Numbered from the stretch's first letter, positions 18,439 to 28,249 are shown. The stretch is DNA of 64,000 bases from Jeotgalicoccus coquinae (GCF_014207425.1 NZ_JACHFF010000004.1:1-64000), one strand, 5' to 3'. Translations and numbers: made by a program. Notes: generated by a model from the letters alone, not told the origin.

Positions 18439-18467
18439 AACCGGACCCCGCTGGAGTCCGGTTTTTT
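18439..18467 (+). terminator. Terminator after carbonic anhydrase gene
   Basis: Arms AACCGGACCCC and GGAGTCCGGTT (one mismatch), loop GCT, then a T-tract. Confidence 0.85.
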
Positions 18468-18610
18468 ACTGTGTCTGACAACGGATTTATGTGCAGGACG
18501 ACGCCGCGGTTTTGACAAGGGCATCCAATCAGATAATTTCTGGTCTTTATCTAAAACAATGTTAAAATTTATATTGCTAACTAATAATGAATTTTAAAAG
18601 GAGCATATTC

Positions 18611-18895
18611 ATGAAACAGAAACCGAAAGACGGTTTTATTACTAAATATTTTTTAACAATAATAATAGTCGGAACATTTCTCATCAATTCAATTTCCATG
18701 ACTGATGGATTTAAAGAGAATGTCGGAGTGCATTTCGCACTCACTTTAATACTCGGCTTCATGACTTTATCCATAGAACTTTTTGTAAATAATAAAAACC
18801 TGGACCCTAAACAGAAGGCGATAAAAGCCGGGATTCCTGTCGTACTGTTTACATTAGTCATATTCGCGTTCAGTACTGTGTTTCTATATTCGTAA
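18611..18895 (+). CDS. Small three-helix membrane protein
   Basis: 94 residues starting at the ATG preceded by AAAAGGAG; an in-frame ATG eight codons earlier lacks an RBS. Three hydrophobic segments (about 12-30, 40-58, 72-92) with positively charged ends. I do not recognise a family. It is the last plus-strand gene before the first 41-bp repeat array, and no clear terminator is seen between its stop and the array. Confidence 0.6.
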   Translation: MKQKPKDGFITKYFLTIIIVGTFLINSISMTDGFKENVGVHFALTLILGFMTLSIELFVNNKNLDPKQKAIKAGIPVVLFTLVIFAFSTVFLYS

Positions 18896-18911
18896 TCATT
18901 GCATAGTATCA

Positions 18912-19301
18912 ATGAGCCGCTCTCATTGTTACTTAGAACGCCCAGCCTTACTATGAGCCGCTCTCATTGTTACTTAAGACGCCCAGCCTTACTATGAGCC
19001 GCCCTCATTGTTACTTAGAACGGCCAGCCTTACTATGAGCCGCTCTCATTGTTACTTAAAACGCCCATCCTTACTATGAACGGTTCTCATTGTTACTTAA
19101 AACGCCCAGCCTTACTATGAGCCGCTCTCATTGTTACTTAGAACCCCCAGCCTTACTATGAGCCGCTCTCATTGTTACTTAAGACGCCCAGCCTTACTAT
19201 GAGCCGCCCTCATTGTTACTTAGAACGGCCAGCCTTACTATGAACGACCCTCATTGTTACTTAGAACCCCCAGCCTTACTATGAGCCGCTCTCATTGTTA
19301 C
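18912..19301. repeat. Array of nine and a half 41-bp tandem repeats
   Basis: Nine contiguous units of exactly 41 bp begin at 18912 and a partial tenth at 19281. Most units open with ATGAGCCGCTCTCAT (a small inverted repeat, arms ATGAG/CTCAT), continue TGTTACTTAGAAC and end CCAGCCTTACT. Units 1-3 and 6-8 are almost identical as blocks (one base difference), offset by five units, so a multi-unit segment was duplicated. No spacers, so not CRISPR; 41 is not a multiple of three, so not a coding repeat. It fills most of the 460-bp gap between the convergent membrane-protein and map genes. Confidence 0.95.
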
Positions 19302-19310
19302 ACAAACATA

Positions 19311-19346
19311 AAATCCCGGTACATCCACATGGATGCACCGGGATTT
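19311..19346 (-). terminator. map terminator
   Basis: Arms AAATCCCGGTACATCCA and TGGATGCACCGGGATTT with one mismatch. On the minus strand it follows the map stop codon closely; it lies between map and the 41-bp array. Confidence 0.85.
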
Positions 19347-19356
19347 CTACTATATA

Positions 19357-20115
<759 letters not shown>

Positions 20116-20158
20116 TTATACCTTCTTACTTTTAGTCTTATTTAACAGTATAACAAAG

Positions 20159-21232
20159 TTACTGCATTATAAAATCATATATCGTCATATTTCTGTAGAG
20201 ACGCTCTTCTATACTGGATACTGTGACACCGATTAATCGAATCGGTACGTCCTGTTCTTTTACTTCATGATACAGATTATACGCATAATGATAAATGTCT
20301 TCACCTTTAAAGACCGGATCCATCGTCATCATCTGTTTTGAATGTGTTTCAAAGTCACCGGTTTTTATCTTCACGGTAACGACTCTGCCTGCAAGCTGTC
20401 TGTCGTCGAGACGTATTCCGACTTTATTGGACAGGTCTTCCAGCACACCAAGTATTTCTTTGTCGTCGTTCCGATCATAGTTGAATGTTGTTTCTTTCCC
20501 TACCGATTTCCGTTCACGCTGCACGGTCAGTTCATTTGTACCGATTCCCCGAGCTTTGTTATATAAACTCTCGCCGCGTTTACCGAATTTCAGTATTAAA
20601 TCATTTTTGCTTATATCATATAAATCTTTACCATTTTTTATACCGAGCCCGAGCATTTTCTCTTCAGTGACTTTACCGACACCCGGGAATTTACAGATTG
20701 GCAGTGCATGAAGTATTTCCAGCACATTGTCGTAATGAATCACTGTCGTTGCTTTCGGTTTGTTCATTCCTGAAGCTATTTTTGCTAGATACTTATTATA
20801 TGAAATACCGCTGCTCGATGTCAGTCCGGTTTTTTCAAAAATATCACTCTGAATGGATAATGCAATTTCTCTTGAAGACGTTTCTTTGCTGACGAGTTCT
20901 GTAATATCCAGGTAAGCTTCATCCAGGCTCAGCGGTTCGATTAATTCCGTATAGCTCAAAAATATTTCCCTGATCTGTGCGGAAATTTCCTTGTACCGTT
21001 CAAAGCGCGGATGTACAAATATTCCATCGGGGCACAGTTTATGAGCCGTTTTCGTCGGCATCGCCGAGTGCACACCGAACTTGCGGGCTTCGTAGCTCGC
21101 TGTCGCAACGACACCTCTGTTAAATGAACGTCCGCCGACAATAACCGGCTTACCTTTCAGTTCAGGGTTGTCATGCTGTTCCACCTGGGCATAAAATGCG
21201 TCCATATCTATATGAATGATTCGTTTTTCCAT
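20159..21232 (-). CDS. dinB: DNA polymerase IV (Y family)
   Basis: About 357 residues starting at the ATG with GGTGAAG upstream; a GTG three codons earlier is less well placed. Y-family motifs: [13 protein letters not shown] (about 6-18) with the first metal aspartate, [12 protein letters not shown] (about 100) with the second Asp-Glu pair, helix-hairpin-helix [12 protein letters not shown] (about 185), and a little-finger domain at the C-terminus. It is an error-prone translesion polymerase. No LexA box was recognised upstream. Confidence 0.95.
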   Translation of the reverse strand: MEKRIIHIDMDAFYAQVEQHDNPELKGKPVIVGGRSFNRGVVATASYEARKFGVHSAMPTKTAHKLCPDGIFVHPRFERYKEISAQIREIFLSYTELIEPLSLDEAYLDITELVSKETSSREIALSIQSDIFEKTGLTSSSGISYNKYLAKIASGMNKPKATTVIHYDNVLEILHALPICKFPGVGKVTEEKMLGLGIKNGKDLYDISKNDLILKFGKRGESLYNKARGIGTNELTVQRERKSVGKETTFNYDRNDDKEILGVLEDLSNKVGIRLDDRQLAGRVVTVKIKTGDFETHSKQMMTMDPVFKGEDIYHYAYNLYHEVKEQDVPIRLIGVTVSSIEERLYRNMTIYDFIMQ

Positions 21233-21282
21233 CGTCTTCACCCATATTTATTATATCAAATAACGAACACACGTTCTACACA

Positions 21283-21849
21283 TTAGACTGTCTGTTCTTT
21301 TCTTTCGTAAAGGCTCATGCCGACTTCCGTATCCACAGCATATGAAAGGTGCTTATGCTTCATAATTAAATACAGATAATAGAAATCACCTGCACATGCC
21401 CCTGTATGCAGTGCAATGTAGTATTTATAAGCCGGGTTCGGCAGCATAAACATCATTGCCAGCATAATCCCTGTAATAATTACGAACGGCATCACGATGA
21501 TGATAAAGAACTGTCCTCTTGAATACACGGTTCCAGGTGATGTCGCGTAAGCCATACCTGCTTTAAATCCGAACTTCACTTTGCCTCCGGGATTAAAAAT
21601 TTTAAAAAACAGACCGTGAATTGCTTCGTGAACAATGATAATAATAAAGAAAAGTGCGATAATGAAAAATACTGCACCGACGATGCCAAACTGTTCTCTG
21701 CCGGCAAGTGCACTGCCTGTCGGTTTAATAACTAACCCTTCAAGCAGATACAACATTGTAAATGTACCGATTATTGCCAGGATTTGAATCCATGATATGC
21801 TTTTCAGTGCAGATTTATTTTCAAAAATATTCAACTCGAGCTTGTCCAT
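21283..21849 (-). CDS. DUF3267 putative membrane zinc metallopeptidase
   Basis: 188 residues from the ATG seven bases after AAAGAGG; the longer reading lacks an RBS. Four transmembrane helices, with IIVHEAIHGLFF (about 93-104) giving the HExxH-type zinc motif inside the second helix. This matches DUF3267, predicted intramembrane zincin peptidases with a YjfB/site-2-protease-like arrangement. Substrate unknown. It stands alone between dinB and a divergent oxidoreductase gene. Confidence 0.75.
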   Translation of the reverse strand: MDKLELNIFENKSALKSISWIQILAIIGTFTMLYLLEGLVIKPTGSALAGREQFGIVGAVFFIIALFFIIIIVHEAIHGLFFKIFNPGGKVKFGFKAGMAYATSPGTVYSRGQFFIIIVMPFVIITGIMLAMMFMLPNPAYKYYIALHTGACAGDFYYLYLIMKHKHLSYAVDTEVGMSLYERKEQTV

Positions 21850-21922
21850 GTACATGCCTCTTTCATATTCATCTGTAATAAACATATCATAATTATAACA
21901 GCCATTACACAGGAGTGATTTA

Positions 21923-22969
21923 ATGAATATAACGATTATCGGCGGCGGGCTTGCCGGAGCATCGGCCGGCTATCACCTCGTCAAACTCGGAAACAATGTC
22001 ACAATATACGACCGTGCTGATAAAGGTCAGGCAACTTTTGCTTCAGCAGGCATTATATGCCCCTGGGTCAGCCAGCGCCGCAACAAAAAGTGGTACCGCC
22101 TTGTTACTGCGAGCGCTCATTATTATCCGGAGTTCATCAGCATACTGGAACAAGAAACCGGCATGTCGACGGGTTATAAAAACAGCGGTGCAATTTGTCT
22201 GTTCAAGGAAAATATCTTCGACAAAGCAACGAAGCGCATCAGCGATAAAGGGATTGATAATCCGGATGTCGGTGAAGTCAGGCAGCTGACAAAAGATGAG
22301 CTGTCAGCAATGCATCCTTCTATTACGACAGAATATCCGGCACTGATTGTCGAAGGCGGCGGTCAGGTTCGCGGTCGCAAGCTGCTTGCTGCGTTAAAAG
22401 AAGCATTCATTCAGCACGGCGGTTCGTGGAAAAACGAATCATATAATGAGAACAGCGATGTAAATTCACTTAAAATTTATACGACCGGCGCCTGGGGTAC
22501 CGAGCAGAAGTATAAACCTGAAATTGCCCACCAGCGCGCAGAAATCATGCACTTCAGATTAAAAAATCAGGAAAATCTTCAGTCGCCTGTCGTTATGGCA
22601 CTTGGACCGACTTATATCGTTCATCTTGAAAAAGATGAGTACGTTATCGGTACGACACATATCGATACGGATTCTTTTGATACTTCACCTACTGAAGAAA
22701 GTTATAATTACCTGCGCGAAGAGCTATATAAATACTTCCAGCCGGAAGATGTTGAAATTACCGAAATGGGTGTCGGATTAAAACCGTACACACGCGATTT
22801 CCTGCCGTTTATCGGTTACGTTGATGACAATACTTTTGTCGTTAACGGCATGGGATCCACCGGACTGACAGCGAGCCCTTACGTCGGACAGCAAGTTGCA
22901 CGTCTGATAAGCGGTCTGCCTGCTGAACTCGATTTCGATGACTACAATTATATTGAACCGCAAAATTAA
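21923..22969 (+). CDS. FAD-dependent amino-acid oxidase/dehydrogenase family protein (DAO)
   Basis: 348 residues. The N-terminal dinucleotide-binding motif IIGGGLAGASAGYHL (about 4-18) and the C-terminal NGMGSTGLTASPYVG (about 313) are typical of DAO-fold oxidoreductases such as D-amino-acid dehydrogenase and glycine oxidase. The C-terminal region GVGLKPYTRDFLPFIGY fits that group. Substrate not predictable. RBS CAGGAGTG. It is a single-gene unit with a terminator just after the stop. Confidence 0.85.
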   Translation: MNITIIGGGLAGASAGYHLVKLGNNVTIYDRADKGQATFASAGIICPWVSQRRNKKWYRLVTASAHYYPEFISILEQETGMSTGYKNSGAICLFKENIFDKATKRISDKGIDNPDVGEVRQLTKDELSAMHPSITTEYPALIVEGGGQVRGRKLLAALKEAFIQHGGSWKNESYNENSDVNSLKIYTTGAWGTEQKYKPEIAHQRAEIMHFRLKNQENLQSPVVMALGPTYIVHLEKDEYVIGTTHIDTDSFDTSPTEESYNYLREELYKYFQPEDVEITEMGVGLKPYTRDFLPFIGYVDDNTFVVNGMGSTGLTASPYVGQQVARLISGLPAELDFDDYNYIEPQN

Positions 22970-22997
22970 AAAAGACTCCCGAAAGGAAGTCTTTTTT
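22968..22997. terminator. Terminator between convergent genes
   Basis: Arms AAAAAAGACTCCC and GGAAGTCTTTTTT (one mismatch), loop GAAA. A/T tracts on both sides make it bidirectional. Confidence 0.85.
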
Positions 22998-23223
22998 ATA
23001 CGAAGAAATTAATCATTGCGTAAATATAGTACAGGAATAAAATGATATTAACAATCAGAACACCAAGCCACATTTTATCTTTTCTGTACCTGTAGTTAAT
23101 ATAGCTGAATACTGTTCCCAGCGATGTCAGGAGTACATTTAAAATCCAGACGATTGATTCGTCCATAAAAAGAGGCAGCAATAACACCAGTGCCGGAATC
23201 GCCACACAAAATATTCTTAACAT
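22996..23223 (-). CDS. Small membrane protein
   Basis: 75 residues from the ATG preceded by GAGGAGG at six bases; the longer in-frame reading has no RBS. Three hydrophobic segments (about 3-20, 24-42, 53-73) separated by short charged loops. No recognisable family. It follows the 169-residue gene on the same strand and may be expressed with it. Confidence 0.55.
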   Translation of the reverse strand: MLRIFCVAIPALVLLLPLFMDESIVWILNVLLTSLGTVFSYINYRYRKDKMWLGVLIVNIILFLYYIYAMINFFV

Positions 23224-23299
23224 ATACTGCCTCCTCACGTTATTTATTATTTTCAATTTTACAATATTTAAATTATTTATACAAAACTTACGCCGGCTG

Positions 23300-23809
23300 C
23301 TACCAGTTTCTATGAAGAATCCGGGCAATATGATAATCTTCCCGTTTATATAATTTATACATAAAATACATTAATATAAGCATTCCCGCTTCAATATCTG
23401 AAACATCTTCAACAAATATTTTGTGATCGTTCATTGAACCGATTAAACTATCTTCCCGGTGCATCGTTAAAGTAATCTCTTTGTCATCTTTAAATACATA
23501 AGGTGTTTCAAGTACATTCCCGTCTGCCCTGAAGTTCATAAAATTATGAAGTTTACGTTCTTTAAAGGTAAATCGTTTCCCCATATATTCAACTGTATAT
23601 TTTGCCACGTTTAAATCTTTAAATCTTCTTCTCTGAAGACCGAGCAAAATTTCAGTACCGTTAGCGTGCTGAAAACCGTAAGTATTTTTCTCATCACAGC
23701 CTGATATCGTCGTAGCGAAAACATCCCCGACAATGTTATTATTACTATCTAAAATCGTTACACCCTGATGCTGTTCCTCGTCGATAACTTTGGCATATAA
23801 CTGCTGCAC
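23300..23809 (-). CDS. Uncharacterised soluble protein, possibly tubby/LURP-like fold
   Basis: 169 residues if started at the GTG six bases after AGGAGGG; a GTG six codons earlier overlaps that RBS. Predominantly beta-strand pattern with a hydrophobic C-terminal helix (MLILMYFMYKLYK, about 148-160), which vaguely recalls the LURP-one/tubby-like phospholipid-binding fold. That assignment is a guess. No cysteine pairs, signal peptide or catalytic motif seen. Confidence 0.5.
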   Translation of the reverse strand: MQQLYAKVIDEEQHQGVTILDSNNNIVGDVFATTISGCDEKNTYGFQHANGTEILLGLQRRRFKDLNVAKYTVEYMGKRFTFKERKLHNFMNFRADGNVLETPYVFKDDKEITLTMHREDSLIGSMNDHKIFVEDVSDIEAGMLILMYFMYKLYKREDYHIARILHRNW

Positions 23810-23870
23810 AAAACACCCTCCTGTCACACATACTCCATTTCTTTTATTTTACCATAATCTATATTGAAAA

Positions 23871-23896
23871 GAGTATCCTCATAAATGAAGATACCC
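23871..23896 (-). terminator. Terminator at the end of the SirTM operon
   Basis: On the minus strand the stem GGGTATCTTC/GAGGATACTC (one mismatch) is followed by TTTTCAA, shortly after the lplA2 stop codon. Confidence 0.7.
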
Positions 23897-23916
23897 TTAA
23901 TCAGCATGATGTATTC

Positions 23917-24939
23917 TTAGTTTAAAATTAAATCTGTCAGCTCAGATGCTTCCATTTTGCCGAAATAATGATTTAAGTCAAATGCATTCAGCGTTTCATT
24001 TAAGTCTTCCCTGACCACTCTCGTGCCTTTCAGCGCCTCTTCAACTTCACTTATATTACCCTGTCCGAAAAAGTCTCCATAAATAGAACACCGGTCAATT
24101 CTGCCGCCTTCGATTTCCAGTGAAATATCTACTGTTCCTGCCGATAAACGTCCGTCTCTGTTATATGAGTAACGTGGTGATTTACCGTAGTTCCAGTCCC
24201 AGTTCTTATATTTCTCTTCTACAAGCTTGTCGATCTGTGTCCAGTCTTCATCAGTCAGCTCATAGCGTTTTGCATCTTTAACATCATCAATCGACAGAAA
24301 TTCTTTAATGATTAAATCCTTGAATTCGTCCGTAGTCAAATTTTTATATTCAGGTGCAAGATGTTCACGTAATGTTGTCACTCTGCTTTGAACTGATTTG
24401 ATTCCTTTGGATTCAATCTTTTTGCGGTTCGGATTCAGCACTGCAACCATCGCTTCAACGTTAATATCAAGAAGCAGCGAGAAACCGCCGTACACACGGC
24501 CGTTCGACATTGTCATTGCACCGCCGGATACTTTCTTACCATCGATCACGAGGTCATTCCTTCCGCTCTGTTCAACATTCGTGACTCCCAGATTGTTCAA
24601 TGCTTTAATAACAGGCTCATACATTTTTTTATAATCGCCGTATACGCCGGTATCTTCAGGAACGAGGAAACATACATTAACCGCGCCGTCATCGACTAAA
24701 ATTGCACCGCCTCCGGTATCTCTTCTGACGAGCAGAATGTTATTATCTTCAAGATAATCCTGATTTACTTCTGATACTGCATTCTGGAAACGGCCGATTT
24801 CAACTTTCGGCTCACAGTAGTACGGGAAAATAATTCCTTCATCCAAAAAGATATTGTTCTGAACATAAACCTGCATTGCAAGCGCGTATGCTCCGTCTGT
24901 AATATATTCGCCATTGCGGAATGGTTCGATTAAATACAT
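23917..24939 (-). CDS. lplA2: Lipoate-protein ligase of the SirTM operon (LplA2-type)
   Basis: About 340 residues beginning MYLIEPFRNGEY at the ATG eight bases after AAAGGAT; a second ATG overlapping that RBS is rejected. LplA motifs: LVRRDTGGGAILVDDGAVN (about 70-88), SGRNDLVIDGKKVSGGA (about 124-141) with the adenylate-contacting lysine, and a C-terminal accessory domain (about 250-340). In the characterised staphylococcal/streptococcal SirTM operon this enzyme lipoylates GcvH-L. It is the last gene of the operon here. Confidence 0.93.
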   Translation of the reverse strand: MYLIEPFRNGEYITDGAYALAMQVYVQNNIFLDEGIIFPYYCEPKVEIGRFQNAVSEVNQDYLEDNNILLVRRDTGGGAILVDDGAVNVCFLVPEDTGVYGDYKKMYEPVIKALNNLGVTNVEQSGRNDLVIDGKKVSGGAMTMSNGRVYGGFSLLLDINVEAMVAVLNPNRKKIESKGIKSVQSRVTTLREHLAPEYKNLTTDEFKDLIIKEFLSIDDVKDAKRYELTDEDWTQIDKLVEEKYKNWDWNYGKSPRYSYNRDGRLSAGTVDISLEIEGGRIDRCSIYGDFFGQGNISEVEEALKGTRVVREDLNETLNAFDLNHYFGKMEASELTDLILN

Positions 24940-24958
24940 CTCAGTCATCCTTTACCAG

Positions 24959-25825
24959 TTAATTTTTATGTGCATTTAAAATAGTTTCACCGATATCTTC
25001 TGTTAAAAACACTGTCTGGGATTTAATCGCTTCCGGAATCCGGTAAGTCTTCTGATTCATCGTCACAAACAGCGCGTTTTCATTCTGACGGGTCTGACGC
25101 CAGAACGGATGCTTTATAAACTGCGGCGTTGTATGACCGACACCAATTTCAAGATACATCACTTTGCCTTCCTGATGCTCTTTTAAAAATGCATTATAGT
25201 CATCCCGCTGCGCATTGAATTTCTCATCTTCAACCATGCCTTTTTCTGCTGTACGCTTGTTCTTTTCCATCGGCGCACCGCATTTCGGACAGTATGGTAT
25301 AAGTTCTGATGGAATTTCCATGTTCTGCTGCTCGCTTGCCATTTTACGCATCAGCTCGTCATCGCGATACGTTTCATCGTGACAGAAATCCGAGCACTGC
25401 ATTCTGACATACTCCCCCTGGTAATACAGTACTTTATCCATATTATAATCCGCTGCGTAAAATGCATTATCCGCGTTCGTCGTAATGACGTGATACGGCT
25501 TTTCTTCAATCATTTCTTTCAATGCAATATATGCTTCTCCTGCCGGCTGATCCAAATAGTTCAGCACTATAAAGCGGCTTTGAAACGCCCAGTACTCTTC
25601 CAATGTCGGGAATTTAAACAGGCTCGCCTGCAGCATATCAAACCAATTATACTTTTCGATAAAATCCGGGAAATTATTTTTAAAACGATCTCCGATATAA
25701 GTGAAACCGTCAGCTGCCGACATTCCGGCACCGATACCGACAACTACTGCATCTGCTTCGTCGATAAGGCCTCTCAGGATTTCACTCTCCGGTGCATTCT
25801 GTTTCAGTGTTTTCCAAGCATTCAT
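24959..25825 (-). CDS. SirTM, protein ADP-ribosylating sirtuin (class M)
   Basis: 288 residues. NAD-binding [10 protein letters not shown] (32-41) replaces the usual GAGxS-xxSGIPDFR. The site corresponding to TQNIDxLH reads TTNADNAF (115-122), and the usual catalytic HG position is Q136-G137 (YYQGEY), as in the class M sirtuins where the deacylase histidine is absent. A zinc ribbon (C144-x3-C148 and CPKC near 226) is kept. These enzymes mono-ADP-ribosylate the lipoylated GcvH-L carrier. Start ATG has AGAGAGG upstream. Placement between macrodomain and lplA2 genes is the diagnostic context. Confidence 0.93.
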   Translation of the reverse strand: MNAWKTLKQNAPESEILRGLIDEADAVVVGIGAGMSAADGFTYIGDRFKNNFPDFIEKYNWFDMLQASLFKFPTLEEYWAFQSRFIVLNYLDQPAGEAYIALKEMIEEKPYHVITTNADNAFYAADYNMDKVLYYQGEYVRMQCSDFCHDETYRDDELMRKMASEQQNMEIPSELIPYCPKCGAPMEKNKRTAEKGMVEDEKFNAQRDDYNAFLKEHQEGKVMYLEIGVGHTTPQFIKHPFWRQTRQNENALFVTMNQKTYRIPEAIKSQTVFLTEDIGETILNAHKN

Positions 25826-25841
25826 GCGAATACAACCTCTC

Positions 25842-26612
25842 TTAAGTCAAAAGATTTTCATAAATTTCTAAATCATCAGTACCGAACACATTAAATACAA
25901 CATTGATTGCAGATCCGGATTCCTGTAAATACTTTTTCACAGTTTCTGCGGCAACTGCTGCGGCTTCCTTTTTAGGATAACCGAACACCCCGGTTGAAAT
26001 GCTGCAGAATGCAATTGATTGAATGTTGTTTTTATCAGCAAGTTCCAAACAGCTTCTGTAGCATTTTGAAAGCAGATCCTGTTTCATCAGTGACACTCTG
26101 CTGTCCTGCACTACCGGTCCGACTGTATGAATAATATAATCCGAAGGCAGGTTGTAAGCGGAAGTTATTTTCGCTCTGCCGACCGCTTCTTTTCTGCCCT
26201 GCTTATTCATAATGTCAGCACATTCAAGACGGAGCTGTGCGCCTGCTTTCGTATGGATAATATTGTCGATGCAATTATGATTCGGGATCAGACAGCCGAG
26301 CATCTCAGCATTCGCCGCATTGACGATTGCTTCAATTTTCAGCGTCGTAATATCTCCCTGCCATATGTAAAGCTGATTCTGTACAGGCTGGAGGGATTTA
26401 AATTCAGTCACGTCTTCGGCGTTATACTCCGATAAAAAAGCATCCTGCACATCGAGAAACTCCCTGCTTACTTTAACTGCAGGCCGTTCATTGGCAAGTC
26501 CGCGAAATACTTTAAACCGTTTTTCAAAGGTGTCGGGCACCGACTGTTTTACTTTTTGTTCCTGCTGCATGTACGAAATTAAAAAATGCAGTCTGTCTGT
26601 CTGAGTCATCAT
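25842..26612 (-). CDS. Zinc-dependent macrodomain (ADP-ribosyl hydrolase) of the SirTM operon
   Basis: 256 residues. A helical N-terminal extension (about 1-75) precedes the macrodomain, with [19 protein letters not shown] (85-103) as ADP-ribose loop 1 and [14 protein letters not shown] (about 205) as the phosphate loop. [15 protein letters not shown] (106-120) carries Cys and His residues (C107, H112, C114) that form the zinc site in SirTM-linked macrodomains. It should remove ADP-ribose from GcvH-L. It lies 16 bp upstream of sirTM and 86 bp after gcvH-L, behind a hairpin. Confidence 0.92.
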   Translation of the reverse strand: MMTQTDRLHFLISYMQQEQKVKQSVPDTFEKRFKVFRGLANERPAVKVSREFLDVQDAFLSEYNAEDVTEFKSLQPVQNQLYIWQGDITTLKIEAIVNAANAEMLGCLIPNHNCIDNIIHTKAGAQLRLECADIMNKQGRKEAVGRAKITSAYNLPSDYIIHTVGPVVQDSRVSLMKQDLLSKCYRSCLELADKNNIQSIAFCSISTGVFGYPKKEAAAVAAETVKKYLQESGSAINVVFNVFGTDDLEIYENLLT

Positions 26613-26630
26613 TTATTATCACCCAATTCC

Positions 26631-26678
26631 AAAAAAAGGCTCACACCCTATGTAAATACATATGAATGCAAGCCTTTA
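26631..26678 (-). terminator. Terminator-like hairpin inside the SirTM operon
   Basis: On the minus strand the stem AAAGGCTTGCATTCATATGTA pairs, with mismatches, with TACATAGGGTGTGAGCCTTT and ends in TTTTTTT. It lies between gcvH-L and the macrodomain gene. It should stop a share of transcripts so that the carrier and monooxygenase are made in excess over the modifying enzymes, or serve as a regulated attenuator. Confidence 0.7.
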
Positions 26679-26698
26679 AATATAAATTTTGCTTTTAA

Positions 26699-27031
26699 TT
26701 AAGCATCAGCAAGCGCATTGAACTCTGCTTCGTCCACACCGGTAAGTTTAACTACCCAGCTCTCTTCAGCTTTTGCCGAGTTTAAGAGTGTCGGCTCGTC
26801 TGTTGCTTTATCGTTAACAGCAACGATTTTACCTGCCAGCGGCGATGCAAGGTCAAGAACTGTTTTAGAGGCTTCAAGTTCAAGCAGTGAATCATTTTTA
26901 GCTACTTCTTCAGCTTTGGTAAATTCTACAAATCCAACAGTACCGATATCGTCCTGTAATTCCGGAGTCATGATAAGCGTGTACTCCCCGCCATTTTTTT
27001 CAACCCATAAATAGTTAGCAACTTTTTTCAT
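26699..27031 (-). CDS. GcvH-L, lipoyl carrier protein of the SirTM operon
   Basis: 110 residues, shorter than glycine-cleavage GcvH. The lipoylation lysine is K56 in [11 protein letters not shown], the same number as in characterised staphylococcal GcvH-L, flanked by [15 protein letters not shown] and a hairpin [15 protein letters not shown]. The acidic C-terminus ends ALADA. It is substrate of both LplA2 and SirTM. Its start lies two bases after the stop of the luciferase-like monooxygenase gene, so the two are coupled. RBS GAAGGAT. Confidence 0.92.
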   Translation of the reverse strand: MKKVANYLWVEKNGGEYTLIMTPELQDDIGTVGFVEFTKAEEVAKNDSLLELEASKTVLDLASPLAGKIVAVNDKATDEPTLLNSAKAEESWVVKLTGVDEAEFNALADA

Positions 27032-27033
27032 TG

Positions 27034-28062
27034 TTATCCTTCTTTCTGTTCTTTTAATTGAAATTCTGATGATATTAAATCCAGCGCACGCTGTCTGTTT
27101 TCTGCACCCGGCATCAGCGGAATCAGGAGCAGCTCATCTGCATCGAATGTTTCCGCCAGTGTTTCCAGCTGTTTCTTTACGCTTTTAGCATTACCAACGA
27201 CCATACGCGAACGGTTAGCAGACAGCTTTTGAAGTTCTTCTACAGTATAAGTGTATTTCTTTGCAGTTTCAACCGATGGGAAGCGTTCAAATTCACTGAA
27301 ATTCATTTTTCCGAGAAGCCATAAATCAAGCGCTTTGGCGAGTTCTTTTGCTTCTTCGTCTGTATCGGCAGTAACTACAAAAGGCGAGACCATGATGAGA
27401 GGTTTCTGCATGACCGGTGACGGTATAAATTTCTCTCTGTACACACGGGCCGCTTCCTGTCCGACAGCTGTCTTATCTTTCGAAGCATGAGGAAACAGAC
27501 CGAATGTATAACCGATGCCCTGACGTGCAGCCAGTTCGGCTGTACGGACGCTCGTGCTGAGCACCCACATTTCCGGGTTTGTCTCCCCTGTCGGGTTTGC
27601 AGTTACTTCATTAAACCGGTGTTCTTCATCATCAGTGTTCGAGACGTATTTTTTTATATCGCTGATATTTTCTTCATACCGCTGTTTGCGCGGACGCATT
27701 TCGTTCATCGATCTGTTTACAGCAGGTGTTCCAAGTGTATTGCCAATCCCGAGATCCACTCTGCCGGGATATAAGTTTTCCATCACTCTGAAGTTCTCTG
27801 CAACTTTCAGAGGACTGTAATGAGGAATCATGACGCCGCCCGAACCAAGTTTAATCGATGTGGTCTTCCCCAGAATGTGCATCATCATCATTTCCGGACT
27901 GCTGCTGGCAAATGCACGCACATCATGATGTTCCGCCATCCAGAACCTGTGGAAACCGAGCTTCTCCGCCCGCTCTGCAAGGGTGACACTTTCATTCAAT
28001 GCATCGGCCGGTGACTGTCCTTCATCTATTACGGCATAATCCAATACGTTTAATTTAACCAT
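27034..28062 (-). CDS. Luciferase-like flavin monooxygenase of the SirTM operon
   Basis: About 342 residues from ATG beginning [11 protein letters not shown], with AAAGGAT upstream; an ATG eight codons earlier has no RBS. Bacterial luciferase family TIM barrel: [12 protein letters not shown] (about 39-50), [35 protein letters not shown] (about 78-112). It uses reduced flavin and oxygen; substrate unknown. A luciferase-like monooxygenase and an old-yellow-enzyme gene accompany SirTM operons in other Firmicutes. It is the promoter-proximal gene of the minus-strand operon. Confidence 0.88.
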   Translation of the reverse strand: MVKLNVLDYAVIDEGQSPADALNESVTLAERAEKLGFHRFWMAEHHDVRAFASSSPEMMMMHILGKTTSIKLGSGGVMIPHYSPLKVAENFRVMENLYPGRVDLGIGNTLGTPAVNRSMNEMRPRKQRYEENISDIKKYVSNTDDEEHRFNEVTANPTGETNPEMWVLSTSVRTAELAARQGIGYTFGLFPHASKDKTAVGQEAARVYREKFIPSPVMQKPLIMVSPFVVTADTDEEAKELAKALDLWLLGKMNFSEFERFPSVETAKKYTYTVEELQKLSANRSRMVVGNAKSVKKQLETLAETFDADELLLIPLMPGAENRQRALDLISSEFQLKEQKEG

Positions 28063-28106
28063 CTGCACATATCCTTTACCGCTCATTATAATTCAAAAGC
28101 ATACTC

Positions 28107-28135
28107 ATTATATCGGTGTTAATTTTTATCGTCAA
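28107..28135 (-). promoter_or_regulatory. Promoter of the SirTM operon
   Basis: Minus strand TTGACG (28135-28130), 17-bp spacer, TATAAT (28112-28107): a strong SigA promoter about 45 bp upstream of the monooxygenase start. It is divergent from the OYE promoter, with about 40 bp between the two -35 elements. Confidence 0.75.
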
Positions 28136-28177
28136 TGTAATTGCAATAATATTAAAATAATTCGGTATATCAACTGA

Positions 28178-28213
28178 TTGACAATATTTTTATAGATTGC
28201 TACTTTGAAAGTA
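28178..28213 (+). promoter_or_regulatory. OYE promoter with operator over the -10
   Basis: TTGACA (28178-28183), 17-bp spacer, TACTTT (28201-28206). The -10 is the left half of a perfect 13-bp palindrome, TACTTTGAAAGTA (28201-28213). A palindrome covering the -10 suggests repression. TACT...AGTA half-sites recall those of MarR/DUF24 (YodB-type) thiol-stress regulators, whose known boxes have wider spacing; no such regulator gene is in the window. Confidence 0.65.
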
Positions 28214-28249
28214 ACGATAAAAAGAACGTACATATTAAGGAGCAGCATG

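Noticed and set aside
18912-19301. CRISPR array
   Set aside because: Units are contiguous with no unique spacers, and no cas genes are in the window.
24959-25825. Canonical CobB/SIR2 deacetylase
   Set aside because: The catalytic histidine and the TQNIDxLH block are replaced as in class M sirtuins, and the operon context is that of SirTM.
26699-27031. Glycine-cleavage H protein GcvH
   Set aside because: It is shorter, lacks neighbouring gcvPT genes, and lies in a SirTM operon, so GcvH-L is the better call.
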